A DNA stretch of 64,000 nucleotides, from contig NZ_AP018178.1 in assembly GCF_002368195.1 (NCBI RefSeq), positions 7,080,645 to 7,144,644 of the forward strand. The letters are read 5' to 3'. Origin of the DNA: Calothrix sp. NIES-2100. Its GTDB lineage: Bacteria; Cyanobacteriota; Cyanobacteriia; Cyanobacteriales; Nostocaceae. A program made the position numbers and the translations under genes. The notes beneath the pieces were generated by a model. That model was not told the origin of the DNA, searched no databases, and saw only the letters and a list, made by a program, of their open reading frames with translations. Of this stretch, positions 41,434 to 51,600 are shown in pieces. Position 1 is the first letter of the stretch. Each line of letters opens with the position of its first letter.

Positions 41434-41487
41434 TCGGTCACGAATATTAATAGTAGCAGACACATTGAGGAAAGTCAAATACTTTTT

Positions 41488-41550
41488 AGTCATTAGTCAT
41501 TAGTCATTAGTCATTGGGCGTTAACTATTGACTATTGACTATTGACTAAT
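41488..41550. repeat. TTAGTCA / TTGACTA heptanucleotide repeats
   Basis: Four copies of TTAGTCA are followed, after TGGGCG, by four copies of ACTATTG. They separate the crtB stop from the tRNA-Ser. This is the standard short tandem repeat class of Nostocales. Confidence 0.75.
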
Positions 41551-41552
41551 CC

Positions 41553-42527
41553 TCATAGGACTTGCGATCGCATCCAAGCCAGTGGTAGAGTACGCAATTT
41601 TTTCCACTGCGGGACGTAGGCACGTTGAGTGAAAACATTATAATCATTGCGTTCAATGACATTTAAAATTTGGCTGTAATGCATTAACGCTGCCCAAACA
41701 GGCCAACGAGCATCAGCACAGAGGTAGGAAATTCCTCTTTCTGCCTTGCTGTAGAATTCTCTGGCTCGTCTAATTTGGAAATCCATTAAGGAACGCCAGC
41801 GATCGTCTACTACACCCTTAAATAAGTCTTCCTCGGTGTAGTTAAATCTTGCTAAGTCTTCTAAAGGAATGTAAATTCTCCCTCGGCGCGCATCTTCGCC
41901 AACGTCTCTCAAGATATTGGTGAGTTGCTTGGCAATTCCCAAGGCAATTTCTTCTTTGACGGGAATATAGGGCTGTTGTTCACGATACCAAGGAGCTGTA
42001 TTTCTATTATTCTCCAACCCCATGATTGCTGTGGACATCAATCCTACAGTGCCAGCGACGCGGTAACAGTAGAGGTATAATTCCTCAAAAGTTTCGTAGC
42101 GACTGCGGTATAAATCCATGCGCTGACCGGCAATCATATCCCTAAAGGGTTGAATGTCCACCGGAAAGCGTTGAATTGTATCTGCTAAAGCAACATCAAA
42201 ATTTTCTACTGGCTGTCCAGCAAAAATTGATTCTAGCTGCTTCTCCCATAGATCTAGGGTTTCTGGCGTAGTCATAGCAGATGCAGGGCCATCTACCAGC
42301 TCATCTGTACGGCGACACCAAGCATAAATTGCCCAAACAGCGGGACGCTTTTCTTTACTCAGGAGCAAAGTGCTGAGGTAAAAAGTTGCGGAATACTTGG
42401 CTATGAGTTGCCGACAAAGTTTGTAGGAATCGTCTACAGAGACCAGCGTTTTCATGCGCGGGGGTGAATCAGGCAGTTGCAGCATTCGTTGCGGGCGATC
42501 GGGTGAGCGTTTGCGGGTTTGAGGCAT
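41553..42527 (-). CDS. crtB: Phytoene synthase
   Basis: The enzyme joins two geranylgeranyl diphosphates to phytoene, the first committed step of carotenoid synthesis. Both Asp-rich substrate motifs are visible: RRTDELVDGP near residue 71 and NILRDVGEDARRGRIYIP near 190. YSATFYLSTLLLSKEKR and YRVAGTVGLM are further family blocks. The frame opens at 42527 with a fair GGTGG upstream. An internal ATG at 42485 (MLQLPDSPPRM) also fits and still overlaps crtP by 17 bases, so the exact start is open. It is coupled to crtP upstream on the same strand. The following tRNA-Ser and natB match the Anabaena order. Confidence 0.94.
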   Translation of the reverse strand: MPQTRKRSPDRPQRMLQLPDSPPRMKTLVSVDDSYKLCRQLIAKYSATFYLSTLLLSKEKRPAVWAIYAWCRRTDELVDGPASAMTTPETLDLWEKQLESIFAGQPVENFDVALADTIQRFPVDIQPFRDMIAGQRMDLYRSRYETFEELYLYCYRVAGTVGLMSTAIMGLENNRNTAPWYREQQPYIPVKEEIALGIAKQLTNILRDVGEDARRGRIYIPLEDLARFNYTEEDLFKGVVDDRWRSLMDFQIRRAREFYSKAERGISYLCADARWPVWAALMHYSQILNVIERNDYNVFTQRAYVPQWKKLRTLPLAWMRSQVL

Positions 42528-43908
42528 TTGCCACCGGGATTGCTTGTGAGATCGCCTGCGCTGTCAGCTTACCAGAAAGTACGGCCCCTTCCATACTGGC
42601 TAAATAGCGTTGCATGGTGTAATCTCCAGTGAGATAGAAGTTGGCAATGGGGGTTTTCTGCGAGGGACGGTGCTGTTGACGACCTGGAGTCGCTTTGTAA
42701 ACTGAACGCGGCGTTTTCACCACATGAGATTTCAGCAACTTTGCTGGATTGTCTCCGCCAAAGTGATCGGGGAAGAGTTTTTCTAGTTCGGCAAGGGTTG
42801 CATCGACAATTTCCGCATCGGATTTGGCGATCCAATCTTTCGCCGGTGCTAGAACTAATTCCAGCATTGAGCGCTCGGGATTAGCATATCCACGGCAGGT
42901 ATTGCTCATATCAGCATAAACGCTGAGGAGGGGCGATCGCGAAAATAGTAAGTGGTCAATTTCTGTAAGTTTGCGATCAAACCAGAGATGGAGGTTAATT
43001 ACTGGGACTCCTTCCAGCCCATCTAGCTGCTGGAAAAATTCCATTTGCTTCCACGGTGCTGGTAGCATTACCTTGAACGGGTCAACGGGCATGGCAGATA
43101 CATACAAATCAGCCGTTAACACTTCGTCTTCTGCCCCATTTAATCCCCGCATTAAGAATCCGCTCACGGTACCATCTCCGTTGAGCAAAATTTCTTTTAA
43201 AGGGGCATTTAATCTAACTTCCCCACCGCGTTCGGTGATGTAATCTACTATCGGCTGACACAATCGCTCAGTTGGTGAACCATCTAAGAAAGCCATCGTT
43301 GAGCCTTTCTTTTCTTGCAGGAAGCGATTGAGGGCTGTTAGGAGGATAGTAGCAGAGATTTCTTCTGGGCCAATGAAGTTTAATGCCTTAGACATGGCAA
43401 TAAAAACTTCTTTTTCTACTCTTAAAGGAATATTTTGCTTTTTCAGCCATTCCGTCCAAGAGTACTTGTCCATTTCCTCTACGTATTTTTGCCCTTGCAC
43501 CATTGCTGGTAATAAGCCAAGGCCAAAACGAATCTTTTCTGGCCAGGTGAGCATATCGTTGTTTCTCAAGATTGCCACAATCCCATTTAAGGGCGCTGGC
43601 AAATCTGGAAAATCAAAACGGCTGTATGTACCTGGGGCCTCGGGCTGGTTGAAGATCATGGTGTGTTCTTTCCACTGTAAACGATCTTCAATCCCCAATT
43701 CTTTGAATAGCTGCAAAATATTGGGGTATGCCCCAAAAAATATGTGCAGACCTGTTTCGTACCAGTCTCCGTCAGCGTCTTGCCACGCTGCCACTTTACC
43801 TCCGAGTACGTCTCGGCGTTCCAAGACGATGGGAGTGTGACCCGCGTCTGTGAGATATTTTGCGCAGGAAAGTCCTGCTAGACCCGCTCCCGCGATCGCT
43901 ACTCGCAT
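42469..43908 (-). CDS. crtP: 15-cis-phytoene desaturase (plant type)
   Basis: CrtP introduces two double bonds into phytoene, giving zeta-carotene; it works at the thylakoid membrane with a plastoquinone-type acceptor. The FAD-binding dinucleotide motif is VAIAGAGLAGLSCAKYL with GHTPIVLERRDVLGGK. Later blocks include DGDWYETGLHIFFGAYPN and the C-terminal NFYLTGDYTMQRYLASMEGAVLSGK characteristic of plant-type PDS. The length of 479 is as expected. It is unlike CrtI, the bacterial four-step enzyme. It overlaps crtB by 59 bases from crtB's upstream start. A HIP1-like sequence overlaps the start region. Confidence 0.96.
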   Translation of the reverse strand: MRVAIAGAGLAGLSCAKYLTDAGHTPIVLERRDVLGGKVAAWQDADGDWYETGLHIFFGAYPNILQLFKELGIEDRLQWKEHTMIFNQPEAPGTYSRFDFPDLPAPLNGIVAILRNNDMLTWPEKIRFGLGLLPAMVQGQKYVEEMDKYSWTEWLKKQNIPLRVEKEVFIAMSKALNFIGPEEISATILLTALNRFLQEKKGSTMAFLDGSPTERLCQPIVDYITERGGEVRLNAPLKEILLNGDGTVSGFLMRGLNGAEDEVLTADLYVSAMPVDPFKVMLPAPWKQMEFFQQLDGLEGVPVINLHLWFDRKLTEIDHLLFSRSPLLSVYADMSNTCRGYANPERSMLELVLAPAKDWIAKSDAEIVDATLAELEKLFPDHFGGDNPAKLLKSHVVKTPRSVYKATPGRQQHRPSQKTPIANFYLTGDYTMQRYLASMEGAVLSGKLTAQAISQAIPVANASNPQTLTRSPATNAATA

Positions 43909-44048
43909 TTAACCCTACTGCTCTTCAATATTTCTTAATCGTTTTGTCGTTTTCATTATACGTTGCAATCTGTTACATTTAGCAGCCTTTGTGCGATCGC
44001 TTTGATAAAAAACTTTTAAATACTCTGCGCCATGTCTAGAAGCGCATC

Positions 44049-44085
44049 AAAAATAGAGGTTTAGCAGAGCTAAGCCTCTATTTTT
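44049..44085. terminator. Bidirectional terminator-like hairpin
   Basis: AAAAATAGAGGTTTA and TAAGCCTCTATTTTT pair over 14 of 15 positions with a 7-base loop, flanked by A and T runs. It lies 140 bases upstream of crtP and probably ends the sugar-transferase transcript from the left, keeping it out of crtP. Confidence 0.7.
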
Positions 44086-44331
44086 TCATTATTGCCCATC
44101 AGAGTCTGAGATTTTCTTACTTCCAGGCAAAAGTTCACTCTTTTTCCTGAAGTCTCAGGTCTACACGAAGTCAAAAAAATCACTAAACTGTCCTTTACAG
44201 TCGGTTTTCTGGTTTTGAACCACAATTACACTTAGGGCACAGTTTTTTAGAAATCAAATACCACTTGACGGGCTATTTGTCAATCATAAAATTTTTGCTT
44301 GGGAAAAGAGATTTTTCGGGGAAAATATCGC

Positions 44332-44366
44332 TGTTAACTGTTGACTGTTAACCGTTGACAGTCAAA
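44332..44366. repeat. Heptanucleotide repeats (TTGACTG/TTAACCG)
   Basis: CTGTTAACTGTTGACTGTTAACCGTTGACAG is a short run of related heptamers, in the same style as the array at 22479-22543. Confidence 0.6.
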
Positions 44367-44373
44367 CAATTTT

Positions 44374-44461
44374 GGATTTTGGATGCGTGGATTTTAGATT
44401 AACCCCATGCATGAATGCTCTTTCTTTAATTAAAAATTGTGGATTTTGGATGCGTGGATTT
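44374..44461. repeat. Direct repeat of GGATTTTGGATGCGTGGATTT
   Basis: The 21-base unit occurs at 44374-44394 and again at 44441-44461, with a 46-base spacer. The GGATTTTGGATT core also occurs near 4345 and 37050. Confidence 0.7.
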
Positions 44462-44609
44462 ATTCTCGCGTTTTAATTCGGGGGCTTGTCACCCGTTTAG
44501 ATTCTTTAAATTTTGAATCTTCAATCCAAAATTTAAAATTTAAAATCTAAAATTCGGTCATCAGTCAACAGCCCTGACGATGGATTGTGCAACTTAAAAG
44601 TAGAATAGC

Positions 44610-45260
44610 TTAGTAAGCGCCATTACGATTAAGTACTACCAAAATTGTTTTGATAATTAGCTGCAAATCATAAATGATAGACCATTTAAACTGATAAGCC
44701 AGATCCAACTTGACTATATCTTCAAAATCTTCTATTTTAGAACGTCCATTGACCTGCCATTCACCTGTCATTCCTGGCTTTACCAGCAAGCGTTTGAAGT
44801 GATGAGGCTCATATTTCATGACTTCATCTACTGTGGGCGGACGAGTACCCACCAGGCTCATATCACCCTGTAACACATTCCAGAATTGTGGTAATTCGTC
44901 TAAGCTAGTGCGGCGTAAGAAAGAACCAATACGAGTAACACGCGGATCTTTGTGATTCTTAAAAATATTTCCTTTAGCCTGATTTTGCACTAAATGCTTG
45001 ATTTGGTCAGCATTAACTAGCATGGTTCGGAACTTCCAGATGCGGAAGGTGTTACCGTTTAAACCACAACGAATCTGACTGTAAAAAACCGGGCCTGGAT
45101 TATCGAGTTTAATTGCGATCGCTATTGGTATTGTGAGTACTGCTGTCATCACTAACCCAATTAAAGCACCAACAATATCTATTAGTCGTTTAACTTGACA
45201 GGTAGCCGAAGGATGCACCCGTTGTTGAAAATTATAAATTTCTGGAAGATGAACCTGCAT
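44610..45260 (-). CDS. Initiating sugar transferase (polyprenyl-P sugar-1-P transferase; ExoY/WcaJ/RfbP-like)
   Basis: This membrane enzyme starts repeat-unit synthesis by moving a sugar-1-phosphate onto undecaprenyl phosphate. A membrane segment near residues 28-50 is followed by the conserved core: IKLDNPGPVFYSQIR, FRIWKFRTM, PRVTRIGSFLRRTSLDELPQ, GDMSLVGTRPP and PGMTGEWQVNGR. At 216 residues it is the short form without the CoA-binding-like N-terminal domain of WcaJ. The sugar, Glc or Gal, cannot be told from the sequence. It is likely the priming enzyme of the 53-64 kb cluster, although transcribed away from it. The heterocyst-polysaccharide HepC is of the same family, a possibility only. 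Confidence 0.88.
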   Translation of the reverse strand: MQVHLPEIYNFQQRVHPSATCQVKRLIDIVGALIGLVMTAVLTIPIAIAIKLDNPGPVFYSQIRCGLNGNTFRIWKFRTMLVNADQIKHLVQNQAKGNIFKNHKDPRVTRIGSFLRRTSLDELPQFWNVLQGDMSLVGTRPPTVDEVMKYEPHHFKRLLVKPGMTGEWQVNGRSKIEDFEDIVKLDLAYQFKWSIIYDLQLIIKTILVVLNRNGAY

Positions 45261-45670
45261 TGATTTTCTAGGAAAGATAGTAAGTAAAATTTTGTTAATT
45301 ACGCTGGCGATTCCTGTACTGCTTTTAGCAGTTAAATAACTTTTAAGAGTAGATGAAAGTAATTATCTATACGCTACCCATCACGGCTTTAAAGTTAGCA
45401 ATTATTTAAATCATTCCAATTCAAGACCAGCAAATTTTAAATTTATTAGTCTTAAATTTTATCGAATGTCAAAACCCGAACTTAGATAAGTTACAGCTAT
45501 TTCTACAAACAGTGAATTAAATACGTAAAAATAGCTGTAGAACATTTTTTTAGCTTTCTGCCCTCTTAATCAACTTCTACAAAGTACCTATGGAGTGGTA
45601 GGCATATCCAAGTGTTAGATGAACCAACATTATCAATGCCTAATCCACTCAAAAATCAACAGATTTACCC
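45261..45670. other. Intergenic region upstream of the sugar transferase
   Basis: About 410 bases between the sugar-transferase start and the stop of the large surface protein. AT-rich, with no credible frame, RNA structure or repeat array that I can defend; presumably the sugar-transferase promoter is here. Confidence 0.5.
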
Positions 45671-48600
45671 TCAACCAAGGGGAAGAAATGCATCTGTGAG
45701 AGTATAGGTTTGACCAGCAGAGCTAACTGTAATATCCAAGAGATCTCCACCAGTTGGAGTTAATGTGGGCAAAATTCCCTTAATTCTATTGTCAGAGACA
45801 TATGACAGTTGTGCTGCTACTCCACCTACCTTCACTGTGGTGTCGGCGAGAGTACCAAAGTTATCCCCACCGAGGACGAAGGATTGTCCGCTTGTTGCTG
45901 GAGCGCGCCAGGGGAAGACATCATACACAGTTAAACCAACTGCACCTGCATCATTGGGAGTGGCAACGGCGATCGCATTGTCGCTCAAATCGACGCTCAC
46001 AAGTACGCCACCAGGTCCAGTGAGTAAATCCAACCCATCTAAAACTCCCGTCAGCGTATCTTTTTGCGTTACCTGCGTGCCATCGTCTGACATTCTGAAT
46101 CGGTAGACAGGTCCGTTCCAGTCTTGAGCGAGCAAATTACCTCGCAGTTGTCCGTTGAAGGTGGTTGCGCGGTACTCGGTGATGCCGTTGGTTGAAGCGG
46201 TCATCGTCGAGATGGGAGCTGTGTAAACCCCAGGAATGCTTGGTACATCGGCTTTATAGTAAACGTTCTGGCGATCGTCAGTACGTCCTCGGTTACGGTT
46301 GGGGCTACCGTAGTAAGCTCCTTCAGTAATTAGGTTTAACTCATCGGCTGAGCCACTTCCCATCGGTTGCTGGGTGTTTTTTGAGGTCGAGAAGTCCCCA
46401 AATCCAGCGTTAGCACCGTTATCAGTGGCATAGAGTTTACCTTTGGTTGTGTAAACCAGGTCAAACGAGTTGCGTAGACCGCTAGCATAAACTGAAACAT
46501 CAACCCCAGGTACAACATCGGCAACTCCGCCATTCAATTGGTGATCTTCGGCACCAATCGTTTCTCCAGCAGGGGGAGTATAACCATCTGGGTAGGATGT
46601 CGGCACAATACTTCCCGCAGGCACCTTGTACTGAATTTTGCCATTGAAGTTGGACTTGGTAATCTCTGCCTTCAGCATTGCCGCCGTGAATGGAGACTCA
46701 GGTACACCACCAATTTCATCGGCGGTAATCCCCGCATTGGTATTACTACCTACCGTAATGTAAAGATTGCCATCGTTATCAAACTCTAAGCCATTGACAC
46801 CATGATCGTGGTTGGATACACCAATTCCAGTAATTAACGGTGTCTGGGTAGAGAAGTTAGCACCTGACAGGACAGACACCTGTCCACTGTAAGGAGAGAG
46901 TTCGGTTGATGGAAATGTACCGCCGCCATTAGCGTAAAGCTTACTGTGGGAGACATAAATTTTAGGTTCCTTATCATAAGGGTTGAAGGCGATACCTAAA
47001 ATTTGAGCATTGTACTGCCCCTTGATGGTGTTGATTGCCTGAATTGCTTTGACATTGTAATTGTCATCGAAGGTGTAAGCCCGAATCGACCCATCATAGA
47101 AGCCTACATAGAGCCTACCATCTGGACCCCATGCGCCCACAGTGGGATTAGAAACGTTAGGCAAATTATCGTCAGCGGTGATACTGGGATCATTGGCGCT
47201 GGTGATGTCAACAATCTTCTTGGTGAAGCTGATTGCCACGACATCATCATCTAGAACCGTCACAGGTAGCGATCGCACAGGAGCATTGTTGTAATCACTG
47301 TCACTGCTGCTAACTGTGTGGGTAATCGTAGCGTAATGAACCCCCTCAGCGGCTGTGTCATTCACAGCTTTTACCGTGACAGTCTGCGGAGTATCCCAGT
47401 TATCGGGTGTAAAGGTGACTTTGGGCGTAGTGGTAGAGAGCTGATCGCCGGTTTGCAGAGCGATCGTTACATTGGCTGTAGGCTTCGTATTCAGGACTAA
47501 TGAGTAGGTGTCATTGCCTCCTGCTTCGTTTACCTGAGTACCGCCATCGGTTTGTTTGACAATGACCGCTGGGCCTTCGAGAGGTAGTACCTCAATGGCG
47601 GCGATCGCCGCATTATCTACGCTGGCATTCAGGTCAATATTGAGGAAACCATCACTGACAAAGAAGGGCTGGTCGATCGTCTTCACCAGAGCAGAGTTGT
47701 TACCTGGGAAGAAGGCATTTTTGGATTCCTCAAAAATATCCAGGTCATCTAGAACCAGATCGCCTTCCACCTTGACATCAAACACCCGTTGAGCATAGTT
47801 CGTCTTCGTCGGTTCCACAAAATGCAGTTTGAGTGTGTAAGCACCTTCTTCAACGGGAATTTGGTACGACAAATCCTTACCGGTTCGCACATTCTGATAA
47901 AGTGCATCATCAGTGGTCTTAAAGATCTCAGTGCTGCTGGCAACTGCACTAACGTAACCGCCCAGGGAGAAGGCATCCCGATCCCATACGCGCCCAGTCG
48001 TATCAGTGTAAAGAGCAGCGGTATTGGGCGAATTCGTACCTGTTCCCGTATTGATCCGAATTGATTTGTCTTGTGTGAGGCGGATGTAGTCTAAGCGTGC
48101 TGCATCTCCCGAATCTTCAAAGCCTTTGATTTGAATGCGATCGCCTGGTTTCAAAACGAGATTTTCTACTGCCCTGACTTCCCGCTTGTTGTTGAGCGTA
48201 GCGGTCGTTCCTCCTGGACTTTGATTGGAGTTAACCGTGCCCTTCAGAGTCCCGTTAACGTAGACTTCAAACTTAGCGTTACCGTCACTTTCATCCCAGA
48301 ATGCCAGTTTTAGGTCATACTCACCCGCAGGACCGTTGTAGTCAACGTAGGCTGTCCCCGTTTCATTAGTTCCGCCGTTGACAAAGGTAATTAACTTACC
48401 ACCGTATGCTCCGATCCCAGATGAGGTTTCTACGCGGTAGCCAGTCAGAGTCATATTCTCTGCTTCATACACAATATCACCGGATGTAGGCAGGGGTGGA
48501 GTAACGTTAACCGTGAAGTTAGTGTTAGTAGAAAGTCCACCTGTGTCCTTCGCTTGCACCGTAATCTGTGAGCTACCTGTTGCAGTGGGTGAGTAGTTCA

Positions 48601-51600
48601 GCGTCAACTTCCCAGTTGTGGGGTCAATACTGGGATTCACTTCAAACAACCCTGCGTTAGTATTGCCAACAACACTGTAGGTCAAAGCGGTATCAGGATC
48701 TTGAGCATCAGCGAAGACATCAAACAAGTTGATGACGGTATCCGGAGCATTCTGCGTAACTGTGATATTAGCAATGCCCGAAGTTGTTGGTGCTGTATTA
48801 GCAGGAGGAGTACCTACATTAACAGTGAAGTTAGTATTAGTGGAAAGACCGCCTGTATCCGTCGCTCTTACCGTGAGTTGTGAGGAACCTGTTGCAGTAG
48901 GTGAGTAGTTGAGGGTCAATTTCCCAGTGGTGGGGTTGATGCTAGGAGCGACCTCAAACAGCCCTGCATTGGTATTGCTAACAACGCTATAGGTGAGAGC
49001 AGTATCCGAGTCTTGAGCATCGTTGAAGACATCAAACAAGTTGATGACCGTATCAGGAGCATTTTGCACAACTGAAACATTGGCAATCCCTGCACTCGTG
49101 GGTGCCGTGTTAGTAGGCGTTCCGGAAACAGGAACCAACTTGATGTAGTCTGTCCGTACAGCTTCACCGTTATCTTCAAAGCCTTTGAGTTGAATTCGAG
49201 ATCCTGCTTGTAAAGAGACTGCACCAGCCAGCTTGACTTCTTTCTTATTGGTGGTGTTGGCAGTACTTCCCCCAGGACTCTGGTTGAAGTTCAGGGTGTT
49301 CAACAGGTTTCCATTTACGGAAAGTTCTAGCTTGGCATTACCATCAGTTTCATCCCAGTATGAGACGTAAATGTCATATTGACCGACAGCCCCAGCGAAG
49401 TCAACGTATGCCGTACCTGTTTCATTAGCTGCCCCATTGATAAAGCTAATGCCTTTACCACCAGAAGCTCCAGTAGTAGAAGTAGAGAGGTTTTCTGTCC
49501 TGAAGCCACTGAGAACAAAAGACTCAGCTTCAATAATGGTCTGTCCGGGAGTAGATAGGGGAGAGACGTTGACTGTAAAGTTTGCAGTTGTAGACAGACC
49601 ACCAGTATCGGTGGCTTGCACCGTTAGTTGAGAAGTACCTGTGGCAGTCGGTGCATAGTTCAACGTCAACTTCCCAGTGGTGGGGTTAATACTAGGAGTA
49701 GCTTCAAACAAAGCTGAGTTGGTGTTTCCTAAAACCTTGTAGATCAGAGCAGTATCTGGGTCTTGGGCATCGCTGAAGGCAGCAAAGAGGTCGATAACCG
49801 TATCAGGAGCATCCTGAACCACTGATACATTAGCGATACCAGAGGTAGTCGGAGCCGTGTTGGCGGGTGGTGTTGGAGAGACGTTGACTGTAAAGTTTGT
49901 AGTTGTAGACAAACCACCTGTGTCAGTGGCTTGCACCGTCAGTTGAGAAGTACCAGTGGCAGTTGGTGCATAGTTCAACGTCAACTTCCCAGTAGCGGGG
50001 TTAATACTAGGAGTAGCTTCAAACAAAGCTGAGTTGGTGTTTCCTAAAACCTTGTAGATCAGAGCAGTATCTGGGTCTTGGGCATCGCTGAAGGCAGCAA
50101 AGAGGTCGATGACCGTGTCAGGAGCATCCTGAACCACCGAGACATTAGCAATACCAGAGGAGGTCGGAGCCGTGTTGGCAGGCGAACCAGAAGATGGCAC
50201 CAACCTGATAAAGTCTGTTCGTACAGCTTCACCGTTATCTTCAACGCCCTTGAGTTGAATCCGAGATCCTGCTTGTAAGGAGACTCCACTTGCAATCTTG
50301 GTTTCTTTCTTATTGGTGGTGGTAGCAGTACTTCCCCCTGGACTCTGGTTCAAGGTTAGGGTATTTAACACTGCTCCATTAACGGAGAGTTCTAAACTGC
50401 CATTGCCATCATTTTCATCCCAGTAGGAGACGTATATGTCATACTGACTGGCTGCACCGTTGAAGTCAAAGTATGCTGTACCTGTTTCCGCACTTGCCCC
50501 GCCGATAAAGCTAATACCTTGACCACCAGAGGCTCCAGCACCTGTCAGGGTTTCCTTCCTGAAGCCGCCGTTGAGAACAAAGGCTTCAGCTTCAATAATG
50601 GTTTGAGTCGGTGTTGAGGGCAGATTCAGTTGTAGAACCTGTGGTTTTGAGACGGGGCCTGTGGTGCCATCAGCATTTTTAATGGCAGCGGTAATATAGT
50701 TGTACCCTTTGTAACCGTTCTGACTACTAAGTGTAGTGAGGGTGATGGGAATATCTACAGAACCGGAAGCACCGATAGTAGCAGTGATCTCATTAACACC
50801 GGTGACACTATTGGCTTCAAAGGGGTCAATATCAAAGGCTGTGCCATCACTTTTCGTAAACATGGCTGCTCCAGCAACCAGCAATGAAACCTGAGAACCA
50901 GCAGTACCAGTGACTCGAACTGTTTGAGATGCAGATTCTACGATCGCCTGCTGTGAAGAAACACCTAGAATCTCAATGGTGGGCTTTGCAAGTTGATTGA
51001 GTTGGAGTGTGACTTGGGAACCATCAACACTGTCTGGAACTCGGTAGAGTTGCCCAGTTAATGTAGTGTTGTCGTCAAACTCTACAATGACGTTAGCGCC
51101 AATCAGCTCAAAACCAGAAACACTGGCAGACTCTTGCGGGCCTGGAGCACCTGTTCCCTTGGTGCTGGTTGGGTCGATGTCAATGGAGAAAGTTAAGGTT
51201 TTGCCTGCACCAAAATCTGTGAACAGCAGTTCTAAACCAAAGTAACCGCCATCTTTAGGAGTGAGGTAATTGGTGGTGATAGTGCCAACACCAGGATTGC
51301 TATCAGCAGTGAATGGTTTGTCAATGGTATCTCCCGCAGTTCCAAAGGGGTCAAACACAATATCGGGCAATAAGGCTGTGCTGGTATCTATTAAGATCCG
51401 TTTAATCTTTTGCCCTGTGGTGGAGTTATTGGTTAGTTGCAAACTACCACTGCTGAAGGTGCTGGAGTTAATACCATTCCCCGGTGGATCAATCTTTAAA
51501 AATGCCTTCGCGTCCAACACACCGCTATAGGCTGCCATCACTGCTGGTTGAAATGCCAATGCCGATTTTATCTTGCCAATAACTGCATCTAATTCCCATT

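Larger units (their letters stand above)
43909..44609. other. Intergenic region between crtP and the sugar transferase
   Basis: About 700 bases carry a terminator-like hairpin at 44049-44085, heptanucleotide repeats at 44332-44366, two copies of a 21-base direct repeat (44374-44394 and 44441-44461), and TTTAAA-rich inverted repeats near 44505-44555. It also holds the crtP promoter, which I cannot place. No gene is seen. Confidence 0.6.

Noticed and set aside
41280..41465. 61-codon open frame on the minus strand
   Set aside because: It overlaps the tRNA-Ser gene and its terminator; the peptide is the translated tRNA.
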